Of a DNA stretch of 64,000 nucleotides, positions 8,564 through 15,710 are shown piece by piece (the stretch's first letter is position 1; every line of letters starts with the position of its first letter). The notes beneath the pieces were generated by a model. The model saw nothing but the letters and a program-made list of their open reading frames with translations, was not told where the DNA came from and made no database searches. The stretch lies in the NCBI RefSeq assembly GCF_025136295.1, contig NZ_CP062788.1, positions 186,001-250,000 of the forward strand, given 5' to 3'. The DNA is from Aestuariispira ectoiniformans. Its GTDB lineage: Bacteria; Pseudomonadota; Alphaproteobacteria; UBA8366; Aestuariispiraceae. The translations under genes and the position numbers were made by a program.

Positions 8564-8758
8564 ATGCAGTTCAAAGTCTCCGATATGACCTGTGGCCATT
8601 GCGCCCAAACCATTGAGAAAGCCATTGCAAAGGTCGATAGCGCAGCAGTGGTCGGCGTTGATCTGGCAACAAAAATCGTCGCGGTGGAATCAAACAGCGC
8701 GGCCCCGTCGATTAAGGCAGCCATCGCCTCGGCTGGCTTTGATGTCGCCCCTCTCTGA
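8564..8758 (+). CDS. copZ: Copper chaperone, heavy-metal-associated (HMA) domain protein
   Basis: 64-residue single HMA domain. It starts MQFKVSDMTCGHC, with the metal-binding MTCxxC motif (C10, C13), and ends in the typical GFDVAPL strand. It should carry Cu(I) in the cytoplasm to an exporting ATPase or to the CueR sensor. ATG 8564 with AGGAAA upstream is preferred; an in-frame ATG at 8525 lies inside the promoter -10 region and cannot be the start of a transcript made from it. ATG 8543 is also possible. The gene stands alone, with remnants of an AraC regulator on the opposite strand just beyond it. Confidence 0.9.
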   Translation: MQFKVSDMTCGHCAQTIEKAIAKVDSAAVVGVDLATKIVAVESNSAAPSIKAAIASAGFDVAPL

Positions 8759-8780
8759 ATAGGGCCGCTATTTCTTAGAT

Positions 8781-8910
8781 GTAAGAACTTGCGGGTACTC
8801 AAGGTTCGACGATTTTCCCCTGGCGGCACGCCCTGCCGTTTTCTATACGCGCGACTGAAGGCGCTGACACAGGAATAGCCAAGACGTTCTGCAATCTCGG
8901 TCAGGGGCAC
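8781..8910 (-). pseudogene. C-terminal remnant of an AraC-family regulator
   Basis: The minus strand encodes LTEIAERLGYSCVSAFSRAY followed by RKRQGVPPGENRR, the second helix-turn-helix and closing motif of an AraC/XylS DNA-binding domain (EIA-xx-LGY-xx-xSAFSRAF-x-GxxPxxxRR). The upstream frame stops after six codons and no sensor domain or first helix-turn-helix can be found, so only about 40 residues survive. It is a gene scar. Confidence 0.65.
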
Positions 8911-8982
8911 TACATTTCAGAAGAAGGCTGCGTGATATTGCTGCTCAACGAGACGCCCTACCAGACCTATCTTGTGAAATAG
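8902..8982 (+). pseudogene. Possible remnant of a VOC/glyoxalase-like protein
   Basis: A short plus-strand frame ends in EEGCVILLLNETPYQTYLVK and a stop. The pattern resembles the segment C-V/I-xx-D/E-x-I-xx-LLxxxPYxxF of small VOC proteins. It has no start codon, overlaps the AraC remnant on the other strand, and is too short to be sure of. Confidence 0.2.
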
Positions 8983-9001
8983 CATCAAAGCTGCAACGGC
9001 C

Positions 9002-9025
9002 TTCGGGGGCCGGATGGCCCCCGAA
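9002..9025 (-). terminator. Hairpin downstream of phnA-like gene
   Basis: Perfect stem TTCGGGGGCC / GGCCCCCGAA with loop GGAT, 12 bases after the stop of the leftward gene at 9038. There is no T run, so it may stabilise the 3' end rather than terminate by itself. Confidence 0.5.
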
Positions 9026-9037
9026 CCGCGACATTAA

Positions 9038-9379
9038 TCAGTCCGCCACTTTTTTCACAAATTCGGACTTCAGACCCATCTGGCCGATGCCCGGAACCTT
9101 GCAGTCGATATCGTGGTCACCGTCAACCAGGCGGATGTTCTTGACCTTGGTCCCCACCTTGACGACGGAAGACGAGCCTTTGACCTTCAGGTCTTTAATA
9201 ACCGTGACCGTATCGCCGTCCTGGAGTTCCGTGCCGTTGGCGTCGCGGACAACCGCGGCACCAGCATCTTCCTCGGCAGCAGGAGACCATTCATGGGCAC
9301 ATTCCGGGCAAACCAGCATGGACCCGTCTTCATAGACATAAGGCGAATTGCATTTCGGACAGGGCGGAAACTCGCTCAT
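9038..9379 (-). CDS. PhnA/YjdM family zinc-ribbon protein
   Basis: 113-residue cytoplasmic protein. An N-terminal zinc ribbon ([13 protein letters not shown] then CPECAHEW) is followed by an SH3-like C-terminal domain ([19 protein letters not shown]). The family was named alkylphosphonate utilisation protein PhnA, but Escherichia coli PhnA/YjdM is not required for phosphonate use, and its role is unclear. Length is normal. It stands alone between a hairpin and a long AT-rich gap containing remnants. Confidence 0.9.
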   Translation of the reverse strand: MSEFPPCPKCNSPYVYEDGSMLVCPECAHEWSPAAEEDAGAAVVRDANGTELQDGDTVTVIKDLKVKGSSSVVKVGTKVKNIRLVDGDHDIDCKVPGIGQMGLKSEFVKKVAD

Positions 9380-9637
9380 GGAGATAGCCTTTCAAAAGAA
9401 TAATATTGGTTTCAAATATAGAAAGTCGCGGGTTTATTCCCGCGCGCGCCTTATTTAGCGCGAAGTTTGACAATAGACCAGATGCTGGATACCCCACTCG
9501 TTTGAGCAGGGCAAAAATAGAGTTAATAATATCTCCGAGAACAGAGGCAAAATCACACCTGTATTTTTGTCAAAGTTGGAAAACCATACTTCCGTTTTTA
9601 CAAAATGGACGGTGTGCAACTTCGCCAAATAAATAAC
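9380..9637. other. Intergenic, AT-rich, no gene seen
   Basis: Visibly richer in A and T than the flanking core genes. No convincing reading frame, RNA or repeat was recognised. It is the start of the accessory region. Confidence 0.5.
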
Positions 9638-9856
9638 TATAGCGGCTTGCATAACACCGTCCACCAAGGAAGTCTTGCCACCATCCATACCAACAATCCC
9701 GATGACATGCCTTGGCGTATGGCCTTCCTGTATGCGGCTTCTGCCTCAAACTTCACACCGGAAACGCAGGAACGTCTTATCCGCGCAAACGTAGAAGCGG
9801 CCGTTCAAGTGTCCAGGGAACGTGAAGGCTGCGTGACATCAATTGGCCATTTGATT
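9638..9856 (+). pseudogene. Fragment of a VirB11/CpaF-type secretion ATPase
   Basis: The frame contains HQGSLATIHTNNPDD, then MAFLYAASASNFTPETQERL and VEAAVQVSREREGCVTSI. This follows the C-terminal ATPase signature G-H-x-GS-x-ATIHANxPxDA... A-x-x-VxQVxRxxDGxRxVTSI of VirB11, TrbB and CpaF proteins. Walker A and everything before it are missing, and the following residues do not fit the family. It is a short remnant of a conjugation or pilus ATPase and suggests earlier mobile DNA left of the peptide locus. Confidence 0.55.
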
Positions 9857-10011
9857 TTGACCCGGGCTGGTTTTTGGGACTGGCTCGAATCTGACTGCCA
9901 ATGTCTACTTGGCCTGCCCCTCCGGGGCCTCCAAACAACAACCTATAATAGTAAATGCCAATATAATATCTTTCCATAATTTTGACATAATTTGCCAATT
10001 GTATCCCCTCT

Positions 10012-10070
10012 GACGCTTGGTAAAACTCAACTTCAGGCGTCGCTTGATCGCCAAGAGCGCTTGGCTTTTT
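10012..10070 (+). promoter_or_regulatory. Leader with intrinsic terminator and possible anti-terminator, ahead of the first peptide gene
   Basis: GCCAAG-AGCG-CTTGGC (10050-10065) followed by TTTTT is a complete small terminator placed 20 bases before the peptide start and just before its ribosome site (CAAGGAGAAA). Upstream, CTTGG at 10016-10020 can pair with the left arm CCAAG (10051-10055), and GACGC (10012-10016) with GCGTC (10037-10041), so two exclusive folds are possible. This is the layout of an attenuator. Alternatively it is simply the terminator of an upstream transcript. Confidence 0.45.
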
Positions 10071-10090
10071 CTATTTCAAGGAGAAATTGA

Positions 10091-10279
10091 ATGCGTGACC
10101 TTCTCGAGAACGAACTGAACATCGTTTCAGGTGGCTGGGGTGCCGGAAGTGACAATGGCAGCGGCAATGACGGAAACGGCGACTGCAGCGGCGGCGACGG
10201 TGGCAACGGCGGCACCGGCGGCAATGGCGGCAACGGCGGTAACGGTGGCAGCTGCGGCTCTGATAGCGGCGGCGACTAA
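10091..10279 (+). CDS. Double-glycine-leader, glycine-repeat peptide precursor A
   Basis: 62-residue precursor. Residues 1-15 (MRDLLENELNIVSGG) form a class II bacteriocin-type leader with hydrophobic residues at the expected spacing and Gly-Gly at -2/-1. The 47-residue core starts with Trp and is built of GGN, GGD and GGT triplets with two Cys (in DCSGG and GSCGS) and several Asp. A strong ribosome site (AAGGAG) precedes ATG. It is first of the locus containing a C39-type exporter, which should recognise this leader, cut after GG and export the core. A second precursor with the same leader pattern lies at 15054. The core shows no similarity I recognise to a characterised bacteriocin, so antibacterial activity is only a hypothesis; a structural or adhesive secreted peptide is possible. 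Confidence 0.82.
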   Translation: MRDLLENELNIVSGGWGAGSDNGSGNDGNGDCSGGDGGNGGTGGNGGNGGNGGSCGSDSGGD

Positions 10280-10344
10280 TACCAAGAGGTCTTGTCGTCT
10301 TTGATCGACATTCGGCAGTCCGATTGCAGATTGCCTCAGACCTT

Positions 10345-10375
10345 TGTTCCCGCCGCAGCATCTGCGGCGGGAACA
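10345..10375. terminator. Perfect 14-bp hairpin between peptide A and the hydrolase
   Basis: Arms TGTTCCCGCCGCAG and CTGCGGCGGGAACA with a 3-base loop, 66 bases after the peptide stop. There is no T run downstream, so it could be a partial terminator or a 3'-end stabiliser that keeps precursor mRNA more abundant than the exporter mRNA. Confidence 0.6.
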
Positions 10376-10393
10376 CTCAAAAATTCTGTAAAA

Positions 10394-11602
10394 ATGGCGA
10401 TGCTTATGAGCAGGGTACTACGCACCATATTCGGAACAATTTTTTTCCTGTCCACTACAATTCTTTTAAGCTTTTCCATGCCAGTTTGGGCTGGTTCCGG
10501 CATCGAGATCGTAAAAAGACCACTTGGTGTTCACATTGACGGTCGTCCCTATAACCTCGACGTGCTCATTGGAAAACCTACGAATATAAAAAAGGGCAGG
10601 AAACTCCCAGTTGCTCTGATTTCTCACGGCGCCGCCGGCCGCGAACCACCAAGGCATCTTACCCTCGCGTTGTTATCTGGATGGGTGCGCGATTTCAGCG
10701 CACGTGGGTATCTGGCTGTCGCAGTAATGCGCCGCAGCTACGGAGATTCCGATGGCCCGGCCTATCAAAGTAAAGATACGTGCGAGGCGCCAAACCCTAA
10801 ACTTTATTTCAAAAACCAGGCAGATGATCTGGCTGCGGCATTGCAGGCAATAGCCCACCGCAAAGACGCCGATATGGGGACCGTTCTCGGTATCGGGCAT
10901 TCTGCAGGCGGGGGCGCAATGCTGGCCCTTGCCGCACGTGCAGACGTGACGATCAGTGCCGTGATCAATGTTTCCGGTGGAACCTTCCGCTACCGGCCGG
11001 GCAAACCCCTTTCCAGCGATGTCTTCGAGGGATGCGAGCGCTACAGGACAGCGGTCGACGACGCCCTGGGCAATTTCGCAGAAAAGCTGAATATTCCAAC
11101 CCTGTGGCTCTACGCAAAGAATGATCCTTTCTTTCCACCGCCCTTGGCGCAACACTGGATGAATGTGTGGCACGAGAACGGTGGCAAGGGGCAGCTGAAG
11201 ATCTTGCCCGACTATGAGCCAAACGGTCACAGGTTGTTCATTCAGCCAAAAGGCCAGGAGGTTCTTTGGCCCGAAATTGATGAATTCCTGAGGGCACAGG
11301 CACTCCCTGCCTGGAATGACACCAAATTCACCGAACTACGTCGCTCTCTGGGGCCGCGGCAACGCAAAGCGCTCGACAAATTTTTGGCTTCCGGCTTGTC
11401 TATGAAGGCAATGGCTGTACCGGTTGAGGGCAATACGAAAAGCTATTGGTTCACCGGTGCCCATACGCTGAAAGGCGCCAGAGCGGAGGCCGAAGGCCTG
11501 TGCCGGCAGGAGAGTGGTCAGGATTGCGTCGTGATTGTCGAGAATTTCGACCCGACGGGCCGGATGCCACGCATGCTGAAACAAAGCTCTCATAATGAAT
11601 AA
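10394..11602 (+). CDS. Secreted alpha/beta hydrolase of the peptide locus
   Basis: About 402 residues. ATG 10394 is chosen because it opens a signal peptide (MAMLMSRVLRTIFGTIFF followed by a hydrophobic run, cut near PVWA-G); earlier starts would include the hairpin at 10345-10375. ATG 10400 and 10406 are alternatives. It is a dienelactone-hydrolase/acetylhydrolase-like fold with nucleophile elbow GIGHSAGGG, acid in YAKNDPF and histidine in NGHRLF. A C-terminal extension (KSYWFTGAHTLKGARAEAEG and QDCVVIVENF) is separate from the hydrolase core. The stop overlaps the HlyD start by 8 bases, indicating coupling. It should act in the periplasm or outside. Trimming, tailoring or self-protection for the peptides are possible roles; none is shown. 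Confidence 0.8.
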   Translation: MAMLMSRVLRTIFGTIFFLSTTILLSFSMPVWAGSGIEIVKRPLGVHIDGRPYNLDVLIGKPTNIKKGRKLPVALISHGAAGREPPRHLTLALLSGWVRDFSARGYLAVAVMRRSYGDSDGPAYQSKDTCEAPNPKLYFKNQADDLAAALQAIAHRKDADMGTVLGIGHSAGGGAMLALAARADVTISAVINVSGGTFRYRPGKPLSSDVFEGCERYRTAVDDALGNFAEKLNIPTLWLYAKNDPFFPPPLAQHWMNVWHENGGKGQLKILPDYEPNGHRLFIQPKGQEVLWPEIDEFLRAQALPAWNDTKFTELRRSLGPRQRKALDKFLASGLSMKAMAVPVEGNTKSYWFTGAHTLKGARAEAEGLCRQESGQDCVVIVENFDPTGRMPRMLKQSSHNE

Positions 11603-12854
11603 CGAGGCGCTGTTCCGGCAAGAAGCTCTGGAAGCCCGTCGGGAGGACTGGCTCGGTGCGCCAAGACTGATGCAGCCCATCCAGCTGCGTGTGATGGCCT
11701 GGGCAGGCTTTGCCGCGACAAGCGCAATACTTCTTTTCCTGGCACTTGGCAGCTATACGCACCGTATCCGCCTTTCTGGTGAGGTTGTGTCAAGTTCCGG
11801 GATTGTACGCGTCTATGCTCCTGCGGATGGGCGCATCGTTAAGGCGGCGCTGCACGAAAATATCGATGTTAGTCGGGGAGATCCTGTTTTCACCATTGAT
11901 ACCGGATCAGAGACCGAACATGGCAGTACGGCCCCGCAACTTGCCGCGCAGTTACGCGAAGAAGAGCGGGAAGTCTCCAGTGAAATTGAACGGCAACACT
12001 CTTTGGAGCGTCTCGAAACGCAAATGCTTGCCGCGAGAAAAACCCAAATTAAACAGGAGCTTGCACAATATAACGGTGAAATTCAGTCTGTTGAATCCTA
12101 CCTGATAAACCTGAATTCATCCTTTGAACGCTATCGTGCCCTCACAGATCGCGGTTTGGGCATTGAAGAGAAGCTGCAAGACCGCAAGGAGCGGATAATT
12201 ATTCAGAAGGCACGGTTACAGACATTGCATCGAGCCGTCCTGGAACTGACAAATGAACAAAGCGACATTGAAACTGATCGTAAAAAGGTTGCAATGGAGC
12301 GTGCCTCTGAGCGAGGTGCATTGCAGCGCAACCTTGCGCGATTACGTCGCGAACGTATTGAGATAGAGGCTGGCCATATCCGTGTGGTCAGCGCCCCGGT
12401 CGACGGAACGGTCACTGCCATTATCGCGAAGGCGAATGAAATGGTTGAAGAGCATGCGCCCGTGCTCTCCATTCTGCCCCATGGCAGCCGTCCGAAGGTT
12501 CACCTTCTGGCACCGGCGCGCGCCATTGGGTTCCTGCGTGCCGGACGCTCGGTGGTTCTGCGTTATTCAGCTTATCCACATGAGAAATTCGGACAGCAAC
12601 GTGGGATAATCGAAAGTGTTTCTCGTGTTGCTCTTCCCGATACGGAAGGTGCTGAAGAACCGCGCTATAGGATAATTGTTATCCCGGAACATGAAACCAT
12701 CCTTGCCTATGGTCAACCCGAGCCACTGCGCCCGGGAATGACGGTAGAGGCCGATATTCTGTTGGACAGGCGCCGTCTTTATGAGTGGATCCTGGCCCCA
12801 CTGATCGCCCTGCGAAACGACATCACCAAACCAGGCGAGACACATGAACCCTAA
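11595..12854 (+). CDS. HlyD-type periplasmic adaptor of a peptide exporter (CvaA/MchE-like)
   Basis: 419-residue membrane fusion protein linking an inner-membrane ABC exporter to an outer-membrane TolC-like channel. The N-terminus LFRQEALEARREDWLGAP is characteristic of bacteriocin-exporter adaptors, followed by one membrane span (about 36-55), a biotinyl-lipoyl half motif (GEVVSSSGIVRVYAPADGRI), a long alpha-helical hairpin (about 110-255), the second lipoyl half (VSAPVDGTVTAIIAKANEMV) and a beta-barrel end. Its start lies inside the hydrolase stop and its stop overlaps the ABC gene by 11 bases, so the three are translationally coupled. No outer-membrane channel gene is present here. Confidence 0.92.
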   Translation: MNNEALFRQEALEARREDWLGAPRLMQPIQLRVMAWAGFAATSAILLFLALGSYTHRIRLSGEVVSSSGIVRVYAPADGRIVKAALHENIDVSRGDPVFTIDTGSETEHGSTAPQLAAQLREEEREVSSEIERQHSLERLETQMLAARKTQIKQELAQYNGEIQSVESYLINLNSSFERYRALTDRGLGIEEKLQDRKERIIIQKARLQTLHRAVLELTNEQSDIETDRKKVAMERASERGALQRNLARLRRERIEIEAGHIRVVSAPVDGTVTAIIAKANEMVEEHAPVLSILPHGSRPKVHLLAPARAIGFLRAGRSVVLRYSAYPHEKFGQQRGIIESVSRVALPDTEGAEEPRYRIIVIPEHETILAYGQPEPLRPGMTVEADILLDRRRLYEWILAPLIALRNDITKPGETHEP

Positions 12855-14973
12855 CGCAAAATTTTCCGGCCTATTCCGTCGCGCGACACCGGTCATACGA
12901 CAGGCCCAAGCGGCTGAATGCGGATTGGCCTGCCTGGCGATGGTTGCAGGGCGCTACGGGCTGCGGCTGGACCTGACTGCCTTGCGCCGTCGTTTTGATG
13001 TCTCGATCAAGGGCATGACTCTTCAGAATCTGGTTCAATTGGCCCGTGACCTGGATATGGATGTGCATCCGGTGAAGGCAGAGCTTGATGAGTTAAAAAA
13101 GCTACAACCACCCTGCATTCTGCACTGGTCCTTCAACCATTTTGTTGTGCTCGAAAGTATCCGCCGCGGCCAGGCAGTCATCCACGATCCGGCGAAAGGG
13201 CGCCGGATCTATTCCATGGAGGAGGTTTCACGGCATTTTACAGGCGTAGCATTAGAGCTTTGGCCTGCAACTTGTTTCAAAGGCGGCGACGAAACTACAA
13301 GATTAAGGTTTCGGGACATGCTCGGCGCGGTAATTGGCTTGCGACGCACCATGGGCCATGTGCTGATCTTCTCTGCCTGTCTTGAAGTCTTCCTGTTGCT
13401 GACGCCGATTGGCTTTCAGCTTGTAATCGATCAGGCGATTGTCGGACTGGACAAAAGCTTGCTTAGTGTTGTGGGGATTGGTCTTGGACTATTCCTTTTG
13501 CTGCAGGTGTTGCTTTCTCTTGCCTGCTCCTGGTCCATTCTGGTTCTTCAAACCGGGTTGAATGTGCAATGGGCCAGCGGCTTGTTTAACCATCTTACAG
13601 CCCTGCCCCTCGATTTTTTCGAAAAGCGTCATACCGGTGATATCGTTTCACGTTTTGGCTCGTTGAGAACGATCCAGTCCACGGCCACAACAGATCTTAT
13701 CCGCGCCTTGCTCGACGGGGTTATGGCTATAGGCACCTGTATCATGATGGTTGTCTATGGTGAGTGGATGCTGTGCATCGTGCTTGCGACGACCATGATC
13801 TATGCAGGGTTGCGTGCGCTGATTTATGGTACTTATCGTCGCTCCACAGAGGACGAAATCGCCTGTCGTGCCACACAACAATCCTATTTCCTGGAAACGA
13901 TTAGGGGAATGGCCAGTGTAAAATCACTTGGCCTCCGCGAACGCCGTCAGGCGACCTGGTCCAATCTCATGACGGATACGATTGATGCTTGGCTGAAATG
14001 CCAAAAACTGGATGCAATCTTCAATGCGGCCAATCGGCTCCTTTTTGGGGGGGATCGAATAATTTTGATCATGGTTGGGGCTACTGCGGTCATGGACAAC
14101 GCGATGACGGTAGGCATGCTGATTGCGTTTCTTGCCTATCGCGATCAGTTCAGCAATCGCATCATTGCTCTGATTGGTATGATGATACGCCTACGCATGC
14201 TGGACGTGCATAAAAACCGCTTGGCAGATATCGCTCTGGCAACACGTGAACCTGCAGCAGCGGATACTGTCAAATCGCCATCCGTGATCCAGAAGCAGGA
14301 TTTTCCTTCCGGTGCGCTGGAAATGCGGGAGGTGTGCTTTCGCTATGGCGATGGGATGCCTCTGATCCTGGATCACTGTAGTTTGAATATCGCACCAGGC
14401 GAATGTGTGGCGCTCACAGGCCCGTCGGGCTGTGGCAAGACAACAGCCTTACGCATTCTGGCCGGGCTGATCCTTCCTGATAGTGGTGACCTAATTGTCG
14501 ATGGTCGGCGGTTGGCTCCGGGGCAACTCTGTGCCTATCGGCAGAAAATCGCATGCGTACTTCAGGATGATCATCTGTTTGCCGGGTCCATCGCGGAGAA
14601 TATCGCTGCATTCGATGCACAGATCGACTGGGATTGGTTGGTGGAATGCACACGGATGGCTGCAATTGACACCGAAATTCAGCAAATGCCAATGGGTTAC
14701 GAAACACTCGTTGGCGATATGGGCAGCGCGATGTCCGGCGGGCAGAAGCAGCGGCTTTTTCTTGCCCGCGCGCTATATCGGCGGCCGCAGATTCTCATGA
14801 TGGATGAAGCCACAAGCCATCTCGATGAAGAGAATGAGCGCCTAATCAACAATGCGGTTGGCCAGCTGCGCATGACCCGGGTGGTGGTCGCTCATCGCCC
14901 TTCGACTGTTGCTTTGGCCGATCGCAACATCCTCTTCGGCACGCGCATGGCCCCGACCCGGGTCACAGCATGA
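12844..14973 (+). CDS. C39-peptidase-containing ABC exporter (CvaB/LagD-like)
   Basis: 709 residues. An N-terminal C39 peptidase (1-135) has catalytic Cys26 in QAAECGLACLAM, His99 in FNHFVVL and Asp115 in IHDPAKG, so it should be active. The membrane domain with about six spans (165-440) is followed by the nucleotide-binding domain: Walker A GPSGCGKTT, signature MSGGQKQRLFLARAL, Walker B ILMMDEATSHLD and H-loop VVVAHRP. Such exporters cut double-glycine leaders and export the core. It has two obvious candidate substrates, at 10091 and 15054. Overlap with the adaptor gene indicates one operon. Base composition is less GC-rich than in the core genes. Confidence 0.95.
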   Translation: MNPNAKFSGLFRRATPVIRQAQAAECGLACLAMVAGRYGLRLDLTALRRRFDVSIKGMTLQNLVQLARDLDMDVHPVKAELDELKKLQPPCILHWSFNHFVVLESIRRGQAVIHDPAKGRRIYSMEEVSRHFTGVALELWPATCFKGGDETTRLRFRDMLGAVIGLRRTMGHVLIFSACLEVFLLLTPIGFQLVIDQAIVGLDKSLLSVVGIGLGLFLLLQVLLSLACSWSILVLQTGLNVQWASGLFNHLTALPLDFFEKRHTGDIVSRFGSLRTIQSTATTDLIRALLDGVMAIGTCIMMVVYGEWMLCIVLATTMIYAGLRALIYGTYRRSTEDEIACRATQQSYFLETIRGMASVKSLGLRERRQATWSNLMTDTIDAWLKCQKLDAIFNAANRLLFGGDRIILIMVGATAVMDNAMTVGMLIAFLAYRDQFSNRIIALIGMMIRLRMLDVHKNRLADIALATREPAAADTVKSPSVIQKQDFPSGALEMREVCFRYGDGMPLILDHCSLNIAPGECVALTGPSGCGKTTALRILAGLILPDSGDLIVDGRRLAPGQLCAYRQKIACVLQDDHLFAGSIAENIAAFDAQIDWDWLVECTRMAAIDTEIQQMPMGYETLVGDMGSAMSGGQKQRLFLARALYRRPQILMMDEATSHLDEENERLINNAVGQLRMTRVVVAHRPSTVALADRNILFGTRMAPTRVTA

Positions 14974-15053
14974 GGGCAATCCGTAGACAGCCACAGTTGC
15001 CTGTTCCGAAACCAAGGGCTGTTTGAACGACGTAACGCAGAAAGGAAGTTCGT

Positions 15054-15326
15054 ATGAGAGATCTGGAATTCAAAGAACTGGAACAAGTTTCCGGTGGCTG
15101 GAATAACGACGGCGGGGACGGCGGAGATGGCGGCGTTGGCGGAAATGGCGGCAACGGAGGCAATGGCGGTCCGGGCGGGGACGGCGGAGATGGCGGCGAC
15201 GGTGGCGTCGGTGGCAATGGGGGGAATGGCGGCGATGGTGGCTGCGATGGAAAAGGCGGAAAAGGTGGCTCAGGTGGTCTGGGCGGCCAGGATGGCCAAG
15301 ACGGCAGAGACGGGCCGCCCTGCTGA
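15054..15326 (+). CDS. Double-glycine-leader, glycine-repeat peptide precursor B
   Basis: 90-residue precursor with leader MRDLEFKELEQVSGG, matching precursor A at MRDL-N4-EL-N2-VSGG, and a core that also starts with Trp. The 75-residue core is almost wholly GGD, GGN and GGV triplets, then GCDGKGGKGGSGG and an end in GRDGPPC. Cys appears only in the terminal third (two residues). AAAGGAAGT precedes ATG. It lies 80 bases after the exporter gene, so the exporter genes are bracketed by two substrate genes. Regular GGX repeats of this type can pack as polyglycine-II helices in known proteins such as the snow-flea antifreeze protein; that fold is inference here. Confidence 0.82.
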   Translation: MRDLEFKELEQVSGGWNNDGGDGGDGGVGGNGGNGGNGGPGGDGGDGGDGGVGGNGGNGGDGGCDGKGGKGGSGGLGGQDGQDGRDGPPC

Positions 15327-15378
15327 ACCGTGCTTCTATTCATTGTCTCTGCAAAGACAATAGGCTGAATTGCAATTT

Positions 15379-15414
15379 ATGGTCGTGGACTTATCCCCCC
15401 CCACGACCATATTT
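15379..15414 (+). terminator. Likely terminator of the peptide-export locus
   Basis: Perfect stem ATGGTCGTGG / CCACGACCAT (loop of 12 containing a C run) followed by ATTT, about 50 bases after peptide B. A smaller hairpin ATTGTCT / AGACAAT (15342-15361) lies just before it. The T run is short, so strength is uncertain. Confidence 0.55.
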
Positions 15415-15489
15415 GCAGTAACCTTGCCAGATAATATTATCAGTCTGCAATTCGGCCTGATCTAGCGATTCAAAAATAGAGTGGAAACT

Positions 15490-15609
15490 GACAACAAAAA
15501 AGGCCCCGAATGGGACCTTCTTGAAAGCTCTGGCGGAGAGAAGGGGATTCGAACCCCTGAGGGGTTGCCCCCAACACGCTTTCCAGGCGTGCGCCTTAAA
15601 CCGCTCGGC
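15490..15609. repeat. Left attachment-site repeat (att), 120 bp
   Basis: Identical over 120 bp to 25587-25706. It begins in the terminator downstream of the tRNA and ends in the D-arm region of tRNA-Ser, after CTCGGC. Identity stops abruptly at both edges (T versus A before, A versus C after), as expected for an integration duplication. Confidence 0.92.
15531..15609 (-). pseudogene. tRNA-Ser(GGA) lacking its 5' acceptor strand
   Basis: Contains the last 79 of 88 bases of tRNA-Ser(GGA), from the D-arm through the anticodon GGA to CCA. The first nine bases (GGAGAGATG) are replaced by unrelated element sequence, so it cannot form an acceptor stem. It is the displaced 3' end left by integration. 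Confidence 0.9.
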
Positions 15610-15678
15610 AGTTTGCCTGGGGTTTGGGGCCATGTGTAACCCGTAACGACAGGACCGAAGACGGTCAGCCCGTAGCAC

Positions 15679-15699
15679 TTGATCCACAAGTTGCTACAC
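15679..15699. repeat. 21-bp direct repeat, left copy (candidate integrase arm site)
   Basis: TTGATCCACAAG followed by TTGCTACAC, identical to 25497-25517 and in the same orientation. It starts 69 bp after the inner edge of the left att repeat and ends 11 bp before the integrase start, so it could also influence int expression. Confidence 0.65.
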
Positions 15700-15710
15700 A
15701 GAGGCACCAC

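Noticed and set aside
9605-9979. Intact 124-residue gene
   Set aside because: The middle resembles only the C-terminal segment of VirB11/CpaF ATPases; start and end regions do not fit, so it is listed as a fragment.
10166-10278. DNA-level tandem repeats as a possible CRISPR or minisatellite
   Set aside because: The repeats are short codon-level GGX units inside reading frames, with no spacer structure.
14963-15343. Proline-rich reading frame on the minus strand opposite peptide B (and a similar one at 10033-10376)
   Set aside because: The PPSPP pattern is only the complement of the GGX codons; there is no ribosome site, and the plus frame has a leader and ribosome site.
15624-15710. Longer integrase start at 15624
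   Set aside because: It would use TTG with no ribosome site and add residues unlike other integrases; ATG 15711 opens the family N-terminus.
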